Shown piece by piece: positions 1-7,430 of a DNA stretch of 12,257 bases; position 1 is the stretch's first letter; the number at the start of each line of letters is the position of its first letter. This DNA comes from Desulfobacteraceae bacterium (GTDB lineage: Bacteria > Desulfobacterota > Desulfobulbia > Desulfobulbales > Desulfobulbaceae): contig JALHJD010000063.1 in NCBI GenBank assembly GCA_022837185.1, positions 1-12,257 of the forward strand, written 5' to 3'. Made by a program: the position numbers and the translations under genes. The notes beneath the pieces were generated by a model. That model saw nothing but the letters and a program-made list of their open reading frames with translations. It was not told the origin of the DNA and did no database searches.

Positions 1-191
1 AGTTCGGCGACCAGGGGCAGACCGCACTGGAGGCTGCGGGCCTTATGGAGGTCCCCAGGGCTGAGATGCTTCTGCTGGACAAGGATTTCCCCGATCCTGC
101 CCCCTTTTTCCTGCTGCAGAACAAGCGCCTGGGCGACTGCCTCCGGCGTCACCCCGAATGATTCGACCAGCAGCTGTCCCAGCAATTTCAT
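1..191 (-). CDS. gspE: GspE, T2SS cytoplasmic ATPase (N-terminal 63 residues only; 3' end outside window)
   Basis: The start ATG at 191-189 overlaps the gspD stop as ATGA. The frame stays open to the window edge, so 63 complete codons are visible. The residues read as the N-terminal domain of GspE/PilB-type secretion ATPases: an amphipathic start (MKLLGQLLVE), then a helix with the typical QQEKGGRIGEILV signature around residues 26-38, then a helix around LSPGDLHKARSLQCGLPLV. In the family this domain docks the ATPase onto the cytoplasmic part of GspL, and the distal RecA-like core hydrolyses ATP to drive pseudopilus assembly. Walker motifs lie beyond the edge and cannot be checked. Position directly after gspD fits the conserved C-D-E order. 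A PilB-type ATPase cannot be excluded from the fragment alone, but the Gsp context makes GspE much more likely. Confidence 0.87.
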   Translation of the reverse strand, partial: MKLLGQLLVESFGVTPEAVAQALVLQQEKGGRIGEILVQQKHLSPGDLHKARSLQCGLPLVAE

Positions 192-2569
192 TGCCTGGAT
201 TCCTGGAGCGGCGGCTGGGCGGAGGGTTCCTCCAGGGGCGGCTGTTGCAGGGGCGGCTGTTCGCCGAGCCGCTGCAGGTGTTCGGCCGCCATTTCCTGGA
301 TTTCCCTGAACTGGCGGGCCGCCTGTTTGTCCTCTTCAAGTTCGGCCGGGAGCTCCAGTCCGCCGATCTTGCGATAGAGTTCGGCCGCCGCGGCCGGATT
401 TCCCTCCAGTTCGCTGATCACCCCGAGATTGAGCATGGCGTAGGGATAATTCGGTTCGATTATCAGGGCCTGCTCAAAGTACTGGCGGGCCCGCAGGTAA
501 TCCTTTTCCTGCAGCTTCTTGAAGCCGAGGTCGGCCAGGGCCACTGCGTGCTCGGGTTTTGCCTGATAGCTGAATTTCCAGTCGACGAGGTCGCTGGAGC
601 CTTCCTTGACAAGTTCCATGACATCCCGCTTCTGGTAGTACAGTGATGCCAGTTCGGCCGGGTTCTCCACGATATGGGGAGTGATGAAGATAAAGAGATT
701 GGTTTTCTCCTGGCTGTTGTTGCGGGTTTTGAACAGCCAGCCCAGCAGGGGGATGTCGCCGAGCAGCGGCACCTTGAATTCCCCGGTTGACATGGACTGG
801 TCGATGATGCCGCCGATGACGATGGTTTCCTTGTTGTGCACGACCACGGTGGTGTTCGCGGTCCGTTTCAGGGTTATCGGCGTGCCCGATGTATCGTTCT
901 GGTCCCTGAGCTTGATGACCTCGACGCCGATCTCGAGCCGGACCAGGTCCGACTGGTTGACCTGGGGCAGGATGTTGAGGGTCGTGGCCACGTCCTTGTA
1001 CTCGTAGTTGGTGTAGTCCTGCTGGGCGGCCGTGGTGTTGGCGCTCGTGATATAGGGGACGTTCTGGCCGACCTTGATCTCCGCCTCCTTGTTGTCCGTG
1101 GTCAGGATCTGCGGCGCGGCGATGATGTCGACATCGTTGTCATCCTTGTAGGCCTTGACGACCGCTCCGAGGTTGGGGAACAGGACGTTGCCGATCTCCA
1201 CCCCCTGTTTGATCACGCCCACGGTAAAGCCGGCGGGCAGGACCGGCGATTCACCGGTCAGGCTGCCGGGGCCCTGCAGCTGGCTGAAGGGAGCGTTCCG
1301 CGTACCGCTGAACCCGGTGAACAGTCTGCCGGTGTCATCGGCAAAGGTTCCCGCCCCGCCCCACTGTACGCCTATTTCAAACGACTTGCTGACGCTCACT
1401 TCCATGATCAGCGCTTCGATATAGACCATCCGCCGGGGGATGTCGAGTTTCTGGATCACTTCCTCCAACACCATGTATTCGTCGCGCTGGGCGGTGATGA
1501 TCAGTGAATTTGTTTCGATATCGGCCATCACCTTCACATCCTTGGAAATGGGAGGGGCAGACGCCTTGGCCGCCGCATCGCCGGCCCCGGCCTGCTCATC
1601 CGGCAGGTTGGTCAGCACCTTGACCATTTCCTCGGCATTGGCGTGCTGCAGGTAATACACCTGGATTTTCCCCGTTCCCTTGGGCGCTTCGCTGTCGATC
1701 TGGGCCAGCAGGTCATGCACTTTCTGGATGTCGGACTTTGAGGCGAAGACGATCAGCGAGTTGGTCTGCTCATAGGCCATAACCTGAACCGACTGCACGC
1801 GCTGGCGCTGCTGCGGCGTCGCAGTACGCATGAACAACTGGCTCACCGCCTTGGCGACATTTTCGGCCGAAGCGTAGTTGAGAGGGATGACCACCAGTTC
1901 CTCTCCCACGGAAGGAACATCCACCGCCTCGATGATTTCGCGCAGCCGGGTTATGTTGGACAGGAAGTCGGTGATGATGAGCATGCCCGAATTGGTATGG
2001 GCAATAACCACGCTTGTTTTCGACACCAGCGGAGCCAGCAGCCTTTTGACCTCTTCCGGGTCGGTATGGGTCAGGGGGATCAACTGGGTGACCACTTTGT
2101 CCTCGTACAGCAGCGCCTCCTGTTCCCGAATGGTCTCAATGCTTTTTGATCTGGCCTGGACAGAGGGTATGATCTTGATGACCGATCCGCTCGGTACCGT
2201 GGTGAATCCATGGACCTCGAGAACGGACTCGAACACGTGATAGGCGTCCTCCTCGGATATCCTGGTGGGCGAAAGAATGGTCACCTTGCCCTTGACGGTC
2301 CTGTCGACAATGAAGTTCTTGCCGGTCAACTCGCTGATATACTTGATGAACAGGTTGATATCGACATCATTGAAATCAATGGTGACATATCTGCTTGCCG
2401 GGCCTTCCGTCTCCTGGGCGCCGGCGCGGACGGGCCCCATGAGCAATGTAATCAGCCCTGCGCCGATACAGAGCATGACCAGGGAGCCGAGGGCACCGGT
2501 CAGGCGTTTCCACCTCAATAAGCTGCTGCAAACTGTTCGTGCGTTCATTGATCCTTGACTCTTCTCCAC
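188..2569 (-). CDS. gspD: GspD, T2SS outer-membrane secretin with C-terminal TPR extension
   Basis: 793 residues from a GTG at 2569. An in-frame ATG at 2548 (Met8) has AAGGA three bases upstream and is an equally good start. A signal peptide spans about residues 20-51 (cleavage near VRAGA-QE); no lipobox is seen. The periplasmic N0 domain is at about 61-135, and N1, N2 and N3 at about 158-220, 224-295 and 300-378. The secretin pore domain is at about 383-635, with the conserved VPLLGDIPLLGWLFK segment at 600-614. In the family, 15 or so copies form the outer-membrane channel for folded exoproteins. After the pore the protein departs from model GspD: residues about 674-735 look like two TPR repeats (KKLQEKDYLRARQYFEQAL, then AMLNLGVISELEGNPAAAAE). 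A Gln/Glu-rich helix follows, then a PPL-repeat tail at 772-788. No recognisable S-domain is present. The stop overlaps the gspE start. Confidence 0.95.
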   Translation of the reverse strand: MEKSQGSMNARTVCSSLLRWKRLTGALGSLVMLCIGAGLITLLMGPVRAGAQETEGPASRYVTIDFNDVDINLFIKYISELTGKNFIVDRTVKGKVTILSPTRISEEDAYHVFESVLEVHGFTTVPSGSVIKIIPSVQARSKSIETIREQEALLYEDKVVTQLIPLTHTDPEEVKRLLAPLVSKTSVVIAHTNSGMLIITDFLSNITRLREIIEAVDVPSVGEELVVIPLNYASAENVAKAVSQLFMRTATPQQRQRVQSVQVMAYEQTNSLIVFASKSDIQKVHDLLAQIDSEAPKGTGKIQVYYLQHANAEEMVKVLTNLPDEQAGAGDAAAKASAPPISKDVKVMADIETNSLIITAQRDEYMVLEEVIQKLDIPRRMVYIEALIMEVSVSKSFEIGVQWGGAGTFADDTGRLFTGFSGTRNAPFSQLQGPGSLTGESPVLPAGFTVGVIKQGVEIGNVLFPNLGAVVKAYKDDNDVDIIAAPQILTTDNKEAEIKVGQNVPYITSANTTAAQQDYTNYEYKDVATTLNILPQVNQSDLVRLEIGVEVIKLRDQNDTSGTPITLKRTANTTVVVHNKETIVIGGIIDQSMSTGEFKVPLLGDIPLLGWLFKTRNNSQEKTNLFIFITPHIVENPAELASLYYQKRDVMELVKEGSSDLVDWKFSYQAKPEHAVALADLGFKKLQEKDYLRARQYFEQALIIEPNYPYAMLNLGVISELEGNPAAAAELYRKIGGLELPAELEEDKQAARQFREIQEMAAEHLQRLGEQPPLQQPPLEEPSAQPPLQESRQ
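203..259 (-). repeat. Short imperfect tandem repeat encoding the PPL-repeat tail of GspD
   Basis: On the minus strand CAGCCGCCCCTG occurs twice, 15 bases apart (259-248 and 244-233). A diverged third copy, CAGCCGCCGCTCCAG, is at 217-203. The units encode QPPLQ, QPPLE and QPPLQ in the last about 20 residues of GspD. The repeat is in frame with a 15-base period between the first two units, so copy number could change without breaking the frame. Three copies is a small number, and simple codon preference for Pro/Gln may explain the similarity. Confidence 0.6.
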
Positions 2570-2577
2570 CTGTATTC

Positions 2578-2600
2578 ATCCGGCCCATTCGGTCCCGGAT
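2578..2600 (-). promoter_or_regulatory. Inverted repeat just upstream of gspD
   Basis: A perfect 6-bp inverted repeat (ATCCGG/CCGGAT, 11-base loop) lies nine bases upstream of the GTG start of gspD. It sits inside the 75-base gspC-gspD spacer, the longest gap in the gsp run. Its 3' arm on the minus strand contains the only GGA available as a Shine-Dalgarno for the GTG start. A second, weaker hairpin (TCCTG/CAGGA, 2605-2619) precedes it. There is no T-run, so this is not an intrinsic terminator. A role in tuning secretin translation or in mRNA stability is inference only. Confidence 0.3.
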
Positions 2601-2644
2601 TGCTTCCTGTTCTGCAGGAGAAATTCAGCCCCCCATTTCCACCG

Positions 2645-3409
2645 TCAATACTCCGATGATCCCGGGGTTCCGGGCCCGACCCTTGCCGGCCGCCGGTAGG
2701 GGCGGGGCCGGACGGGGGGAGCGCCCCGGGTCGGCACTTCCGGCGTAATCTGTTCAGCCGGCTCGGGAACCTCGCCTGCTTCGGGCTGTTCCAAAACTTC
2801 CGGCGGCGCTTCCTCCTGCACCACCTCCTCCTGAATGACCTCCTGCGGAACGACAGGTTCAGGAGGCAGTTCCGGTTCGACAGGCTCCTGGTAGTATTCG
2901 GAGGGGGGCGGCTCATAGGCCGGTCCTCCCCCCTCCCGGTCGGCCAGGGTCAGCTCTTCATCGACTCCGTTGACGTGCAGTATCACCCGGCCGCGTTCAA
3001 TGGCCTTGATCAGGGCGCCCTGAACCGTGTCGCCGACCTGGTAGATGTCCTGCTGTTTTTTCAGGTCGTCGGCGATAATGGCCCTGGCATCGGGTTCATC
3101 GCCGGATACCGTGCCCATCAGGGAAACCTTGAGCTTGGTGGGCTCGATCTCTTCGGGTTCTTCTTCCACCGTTTCTTCAGCTTCCAGCGTCTCGATGTTG
3201 GCCTGGAATATGTTTCTGGCGACTATTATCGTATAATCATCCGGCTTTCGCAATATTTCCGTCTTCTCCTCCGTCTCCGCCGGCACCGCCGCGGTTTCAG
3301 CCGGCTCCGGCAGGACCAGAAGCTTTTCCTCCAGACGCCCGTACCATATCTTCACCCCCCCATAGACGAGGACGAAAATCAGTGCCAGTTTGATGATGAC
3401 CCGCAACAC
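2645..3409 (-). CDS. gspC: GspC-like inner-membrane T2SS subunit: HR domain, no PDZ, Pro/Glu-rich tail
   Basis: 254 residues from a GTG start two bases after the gspN stop; the ribosome site is weak. Residues 4-18 form a single membrane anchor with a short cytoplasmic N-terminus. An acidic linker follows, then the GspC homology region at about 60-155. This opens with the family motif IVARNIFQ (62-69) and continues through LKVSLMGTV (93-101) to VGDTVQGALIKAIERGRVIL (125-144). In the family, the HR domain binds the N0 domain of GspD and links the inner-membrane platform to the secretin. Many GspC proteins then carry a PDZ domain; here residues 160-254 are instead low-complexity Pro/Glu-rich (EPPPSEYYQEP, EEVVQEEAPPEVLEQPEAGE) and end in a basic RPRPYRRPAR stretch. 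The position between gspN and gspD supports the call. Confidence 0.88.
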   Translation of the reverse strand: MLRVIIKLALIFVLVYGGVKIWYGRLEEKLLVLPEPAETAAVPAETEEKTEILRKPDDYTIIVARNIFQANIETLEAEETVEEEPEEIEPTKLKVSLMGTVSGDEPDARAIIADDLKKQQDIYQVGDTVQGALIKAIERGRVILHVNGVDEELTLADREGGGPAYEPPPSEYYQEPVEPELPPEPVVPQEVIQEEVVQEEAPPEVLEQPEAGEVPEPAEQITPEVPTRGAPPVRPRPYRRPARVGPGTPGSSEY

Positions 3410-3411
3410 CT

Positions 3412-4350
3412 TTACCGCGCGCCCCCCTGAATTATTCCGTCTATCACTCCGGATGTCCCTTCAAAGGCTATGCCGGGCTCCAGGAGGGTGCCGCTGACCG
3501 CGAAGGAAAGCCTGTTCTCCTTCAGCTGGTTCCTGATCAGGGCAAGGGCCGTCCGGTCCTTTATGCCGCCGAGCAGTTCGGGGCGCGGCTCCAGGGAGCC
3601 GTTTACCTTGATTTCGCTCAGCCCGGGCGGATTCGCCAGGGTAACGGTCCCGGCATATTCGGCTGCCAGCATTTTCGACTCGACGTCACCCTGCTCCAGG
3701 GTGACGACGCCGTCACGGAGATTGAATACGGTGCTCATCCTGCTGAAAGTCAGCTGGGGAAGACCGAAAAACGGCTGGTACAGGTCGATGTGCCCGTCGC
3801 TGACAACCAGGTCCGCCTGCCCCTCGAGTTGGGAAAGATTGCCCCACGCCCCTTGGACGCTGAACCGGCCTGACACGATCCCGGCCGCCTTCCTGTTCAT
3901 TTTCCGCCAGATTTCATCAAGCCCGGTCAGATCGAGGTTTTCAAGGTGTCCTTCGCCCCGGACCAGGCCGTCCGCCGGATGATACTCCCCGTTTCCCCGC
4001 ACCGTGCCGTCAAGGAAACGGAGCTGATAGCGGACCGGAATCCTTTCCCCAATGGTGAGCAGCCCTTGGACAGCGGGCGTTACTTTCAATTCATTGATCA
4101 GAATCAGGGGTTCGCCACCGTTTTCCCCCTCCCTGAACCGGACGCCCGAGGCAACGATACTCAACGGCCAGGCCTTGTGCAAACCGGCTATTTCCCAGCG
4201 TGCATCGGTCCCGGCGGCGTTCATGCCGGCCTGCAGCCGGACGCGGACCTTATCAACCGGGAAAAGGAACCAGAGCAGGACGACAAGGACCACGAGGGTA
4301 TACAGCAGGTATCCCAGGGATGATAACAGCCAGCCGGCAAATCGCTTCAT
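3412..4350 (-). CDS. gspN: GspN-like T2SS protein (AsmA-like, deltaproteobacterial type)
   Basis: 312 residues, ATG start 18 bases after the gspM stop, with a weak GGTGG ribosome site. The N-terminus (about 8-30) is a strongly hydrophobic membrane anchor. The remainder is a predicted periplasmic beta-rich domain with alternating hydrophobic strands, such as PLILINELKVTPAVQGLLT (78-96) and later VSDGHIDLYQPF and FSRMSTVFNLRDGVVTLEQG. This pattern resembles AsmA/TamB-type repeats and the long GspN proteins found in T2SS operons of Geobacter-like bacteria. The role is poorly defined: GspN is dispensable in several model T2SS and absent from others. The call rests on size, architecture and position between gspM and gspC. 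A generic AsmA-family envelope protein is the alternative. Confidence 0.8.
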   Translation of the reverse strand: MKRFAGWLLSSLGYLLYTLVVLVVLLWFLFPVDKVRVRLQAGMNAAGTDARWEIAGLHKAWPLSIVASGVRFREGENGGEPLILINELKVTPAVQGLLTIGERIPVRYQLRFLDGTVRGNGEYHPADGLVRGEGHLENLDLTGLDEIWRKMNRKAAGIVSGRFSVQGAWGNLSQLEGQADLVVSDGHIDLYQPFFGLPQLTFSRMSTVFNLRDGVVTLEQGDVESKMLAAEYAGTVTLANPPGLSEIKVNGSLEPRPELLGGIKDRTALALIRNQLKENRLSFAVSGTLLEPGIAFEGTSGVIDGIIQGGAR

Positions 4351-4368
4351 CTCGCCACCGTTTCCGTT

Positions 4369-4905
4369 TTACGCACCTTCGGTGCTCCGGTCCAGGCTGA
4401 CGACCTGCATGATTACATCCAGGGCGCCTTTCCGCTGGGTATTCTCCTGGATCGAAATCCTCTTCAGCGCCACGATTTTTTCGGGCGCCTCAACGAGGAT
4501 GAGGAAATCAACCAGCTGTTTCAACGTTACTTCCTGCAGCTTCATTTCCACCAGTGTTTCCCTGAATGGTCCCTCACCTGCCGTGGTCGACGGACGCATG
4601 TAAGCGATATTCTGCTTGATTTCACTTTTGGCGGCCATCTGTTCGAGGAAGGAAAACAGGCTGAAATTCGCTTCCCGGCTGCCCAACTGGTCCAGCAGGG
4701 CATTGGCCTTGCCGTGCAGTTCGCGGTAGCGGGCCTGCAGGTCCCGCATCTGGACCAGCGCCTCTTCCCTGGTTTCGATGCCGCGCCGCAACTGGCTCCG
4801 CTTGTCCAGCAGGGGGAAGATTCCCAACTGAAAAACAAAAAATATCAGCAATACGGTACCGCCGGCGGCAAGCACCATGCGGTCCCGCCGGGAAACCTTG
4901 ATCAT
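4369..4905 (-). CDS. gspM: GspM, T2SS inner-membrane platform protein
   Basis: 178 residues. The ATG at 4905 overlaps the gspL stop as ATGA and is preceded by a clear GGAGG with six-base spacing, inside the end of gspL, so the two are translationally coupled. The layout is the GspM/PilO one. A short basic cytoplasmic tail (KVSRRDR) leads to one membrane helix at about 9-32. A charged coiled coil follows at about 33-75 (RSQLRRGIETREEALVQMRD), then a compact ferredoxin-like periplasmic domain at about 80-175 (LFSFLEQMAAKSEIKQNI; EVTLKQLVDFLILVEA; IVALKRISIQ). In the family GspM dimerises with GspL and stabilises the platform under the pseudopilus. Sequence conservation in this family is low, so the call relies on architecture plus position after gspL. 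Confidence 0.87.
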   Translation of the reverse strand: MIKVSRRDRMVLAAGGTVLLIFFVFQLGIFPLLDKRSQLRRGIETREEALVQMRDLQARYRELHGKANALLDQLGSREANFSLFSFLEQMAAKSEIKQNIAYMRPSTTAGEGPFRETLVEMKLQEVTLKQLVDFLILVEAPEKIVALKRISIQENTQRKGALDVIMQVVSLDRSTEGA

Positions 4906-6410
4906 GAAATGCCTCCGATCTGCAGTTTGAGCTCAAAACGAATCTTCCCGCTGTCCTTGTCGGCCGCCGCCGACACGATATTGACATCGGAAAACAGGGG
5001 CGACTTCCGCAGGTTGCCCTGTATTATGTTGACATTATTAAAGGTATCCGTGGTTCCCCTGAGCTGGACGGTATCCTGGTCAATGACCAGGCGGGAGACA
5101 TGGATCTCTATCGCCTCGGGAATACGGCCGGAAATATCAGCCAACAGGTTCAGGGTCCTTTTCTCGCCGGAAAAGACCGGAGTGGCAATGGCCGGGGCCT
5201 GGACATCCCGAACGTTGGCCTGCATCTGGGCCAGGGGGTCGACTATCCGGGTCGCCTCGGGAAAGGTTTCCCTGTACAGCTGGTTCATTCGTTCCCCGGC
5301 GGCATCATAGCTGGTCCTCAGGTCATGATAATCAAAGCCGAGCCAGGCCAGGGTCGCGGCAATGAGCACCACGGCCAGGGAAGCGGCGGCGGCCATCTGT
5401 CTGCGGGTGGCGAAAAGCAGCCTCTCAGGGGCGAATTCATCCTTGCGGAAGTTCATCGCCTGTTTCTTCTGGATGCCTCGCAGGGCGAGGGCAAGGGCAT
5501 GGTCCAGCAAGGCGGGCTCCCACTGTTCCGCCACCGCGCCGTCGAGTTGCACGCCGGCACCATCCCGCAGATCGCTGGCGATGACCTCATGGCCGATCGC
5601 CTCCTGGAGCAGTTCCCTGAACTGCCGCTCCTGGGCCATGCTGCCGCTCATGACCACCAGATCCGGGAAAGAGTCGACGGCGCCGTTGGCCCTGGAAAAA
5701 GCGATGGTGCGCTCGATATCCTCACCGAGGGAGACGATGCTTTGTTTCGCCTCGCCATAATCGACAATGGTTGCCAGGCCGTTGCGGAAGGAAAACGGCG
5801 CCTGGATGAACATTCTCTCCGGATAGGGAAGCCGGCGGATAAAGGCCACCCGGCCGTTGCGCGTCAGCACCATGTTGACGGAATGGACCCCGGCGTCCAG
5901 CAGGAGAAAGCTGGAGGGCAGTTTGCCGTTTTTGAGAAGGTGTTCGGCAAGGGCGACGTTGCGGAGGGTGACGCTCCGGGGAATTATGCCGTGCAGCCGC
6001 AGATTTTCCAGGTCCTGGCCCAGCCTTGCCTTTTCGACCGCCGCGACCAGAATACCGGTGCTGCTTTCAACGGTACCGGTGGCGATATACTCAATGATCT
6101 GGTCGCCGACGGGGGTGAGAAGCTGGTCCTCGAGCTCCAGGGGCAGAACCTGGTCGATTTTCTTCCGTTCGAGGAACGGCACGGTCAGGTTGCGCAGGCT
6201 GACCCCATCCAGGGAAATCCCGCAGGCGCATCTGCCGCCCTTCCAGGCCAGCTTGTCCAGCAGGACGGACAATACATCGCCCAGCATTCTTCTGTCGGCA
6301 AGCTCCGCATGGCCGCAGGCGGTTATCCTTCTGTCCTGCCCGCTCCCCTGGACGACCACGGCGGCGATGTAGTCATCGCTGATGTCAAGCCCGAGTATTT
6401 CGCGCTTCAT
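4902..6410 (-). CDS. gspL: GspL, T2SS platform protein with PilM-like cytoplasmic domain
   Basis: 502 residues, ATG at 6410, six bases after the gspK stop; its AGGTAGGAA ribosome site overlaps that stop codon. Residues 1 to about 315 form an actin-like PilM-type cytoplasmic domain, with phosphate-loop-like segments GLDISDDYIAAVVV (7-20) and LDAGVHSVNMVL (171-182) and a final VMSGSMAQ glycine loop (253-260). A membrane helix spans about 340-359. A periplasmic PilN-like ferredoxin fold occupies about 415-500 (LNLLADISGRIPEAIEIHVS). In the family, the cytoplasmic part recruits the ATPase GspE and the periplasmic part pairs with GspM. Both partners are encoded in this operon. The length is slightly above the roughly 400 residues typical of enterobacterial GspL. 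Confidence 0.92.
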   Translation of the reverse strand: MKREILGLDISDDYIAAVVVQGSGQDRRITACGHAELADRRMLGDVLSVLLDKLAWKGGRCACGISLDGVSLRNLTVPFLERKKIDQVLPLELEDQLLTPVGDQIIEYIATGTVESSTGILVAAVEKARLGQDLENLRLHGIIPRSVTLRNVALAEHLLKNGKLPSSFLLLDAGVHSVNMVLTRNGRVAFIRRLPYPERMFIQAPFSFRNGLATIVDYGEAKQSIVSLGEDIERTIAFSRANGAVDSFPDLVVMSGSMAQERQFRELLQEAIGHEVIASDLRDGAGVQLDGAVAEQWEPALLDHALALALRGIQKKQAMNFRKDEFAPERLLFATRRQMAAAASLAVVLIAATLAWLGFDYHDLRTSYDAAGERMNQLYRETFPEATRIVDPLAQMQANVRDVQAPAIATPVFSGEKRTLNLLADISGRIPEAIEIHVSRLVIDQDTVQLRGTTDTFNNVNIIQGNLRKSPLFSDVNIVSAAADKDSGKIRFELKLQIGGIS

Positions 6411-6416
6411 CCATTC

Positions 6417-7430
6417 CTACCTGACTTCCCACGAAAGAAGATTCTGGGTCCCGTCGTCATTGCGCAACAGAACGCCTTTCCCGGTCCGGACGATCCGGTT
6501 GTGCTCCACGGATGTCGTCACGGTAAAATAATGGCTGGCAACCGTCAGCAGCCCCTCGGCCAGGTTCAGGTCCTCGCTCAGGCCGATCACCTCTCTATAC
6601 CACAGGGGATTGGCCAGCAGTTCCCGGTTTCCGGGGTCCTCTCTGAACTCGATCAAATCCTGGGCCATACGGTCGTCCATGGTGTCGGCAAGGGAGAGAA
6701 GGACCTCGGCCGGCGCGGTATTGATATTGATTTTACCGTCCCGGCCGTATACCGTCAAAAATTGCGCAATGCCGGCACGCTCCTCATTACCATAAAATAT
6801 GTCCGGTGTCATTCCTCGAATAAGCAACAGTTCCTCGAGGTGCTGCACCGCACCGTTGCGCGCTGCATACGGCGGGGACAGTCCCTGGTAATATCCGCTT
6901 TCCGCGCCCTTTTCGCGTTCGTCGTCATCGAGGTCGATCCAGTCACGGATGGCGTCAATCAGGGCTTCGGCCCTGTCGCTGTCCTCTACGGCGAACAGGC
7001 CGGACGTCAGAAACCGCATCCATACTCTGTGCTGTGCTTCCTCCTCCAGCTTTCTCCTTGCCGGGTCCTGTTCGGTGGAGACCAGGGCGTTGACCTGCAG
7101 CCGGCCCGATTGATCGGCAACCGCAACCTCCACCCGGTCCCCCTCCCCCAGCAGCATGGTAACGGCTTCCGGATCCAGGGTGTTCCACAGATCCTGCAGA
7201 GAATCAAAACCGTTTTCCTTTTGATCGGCCGCCAGGGCGGCCCGGGCAAGGTCGAGGCCGGACCTGTTCAGCGCGTCGAACACAACGCTGTCCCTCAGGT
7301 TGACCGAAGCCTGCATCTGCAGGTTGACGGAGGAAAACAGCTGCACGGTCAGGGCGATCATGAAGCTGACGGCAAGCAGGGTCAGTACCAGAGCGACTCC
7401 TGCCTCCCGGGTCTTACGCGCTTTCCGCAT
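6417..7430 (-). CDS. gspK: GspK, minor pseudopilin at the pseudopilus tip
   Basis: 337 residues; the ATG at 7430 lies 17 bases inside the 3' end of gspJ, in another frame. The prepilin peptidase site is REAG/VALVLTLLAVSF, cleaving after Gly11. Mature residue 5 is Leu rather than Glu, as expected for GspK, which lacks the Glu5 of other pseudopilins because it caps the tip. The large globular domain shows two family hallmarks: the acidic DWIDLDDDE metal-binding-like segment at 163-171, and GKININTAPAEVLLSL at 232-247 in the helix-hairpin-helix/SAM-like subdomain. The length is normal for GspK. It would be processed by a GspO-type peptidase, which is not encoded in this window. Confidence 0.95.
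   Translation of the reverse strand: MRKARKTREAGVALVLTLLAVSFMIALTVQLFSSVNLQMQASVNLRDSVVFDALNRSGLDLARAALAADQKENGFDSLQDLWNTLDPEAVTMLLGEGDRVEVAVADQSGRLQVNALVSTEQDPARRKLEEEAQHRVWMRFLTSGLFAVEDSDRAEALIDAIRDWIDLDDDEREKGAESGYYQGLSPPYAARNGAVQHLEELLLIRGMTPDIFYGNEERAGIAQFLTVYGRDGKININTAPAEVLLSLADTMDDRMAQDLIEFREDPGNRELLANPLWYREVIGLSEDLNLAEGLLTVASHYFTVTTSVEHNRIVRTGKGVLLRNDDGTQNLLSWEVR

Noticed and set aside
43..339. Minus-strand 98-codon frame over the gspD-gspE junction
   Set aside because: It is a different frame from both genes, Arg/Ser/Pro-rich, and conflicts with the clear GspE N-terminus and GspD tail.
158..646. Plus-strand open frame opposite the end of gspD (and similar ones at 836-1507 and 3946-4323)
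   Set aside because: The first two are codon-aligned shadows of gspD; all lie wholly within confident minus-strand genes, and none shows a recognisable domain, ribosome site or neighbour context.
2605..2619. Hairpin TCCTG/CAGGA between gspC and gspD as a terminator
   Set aside because: The stem is only five pairs and no T-run follows on the minus strand; the gene order also argues for read-through.
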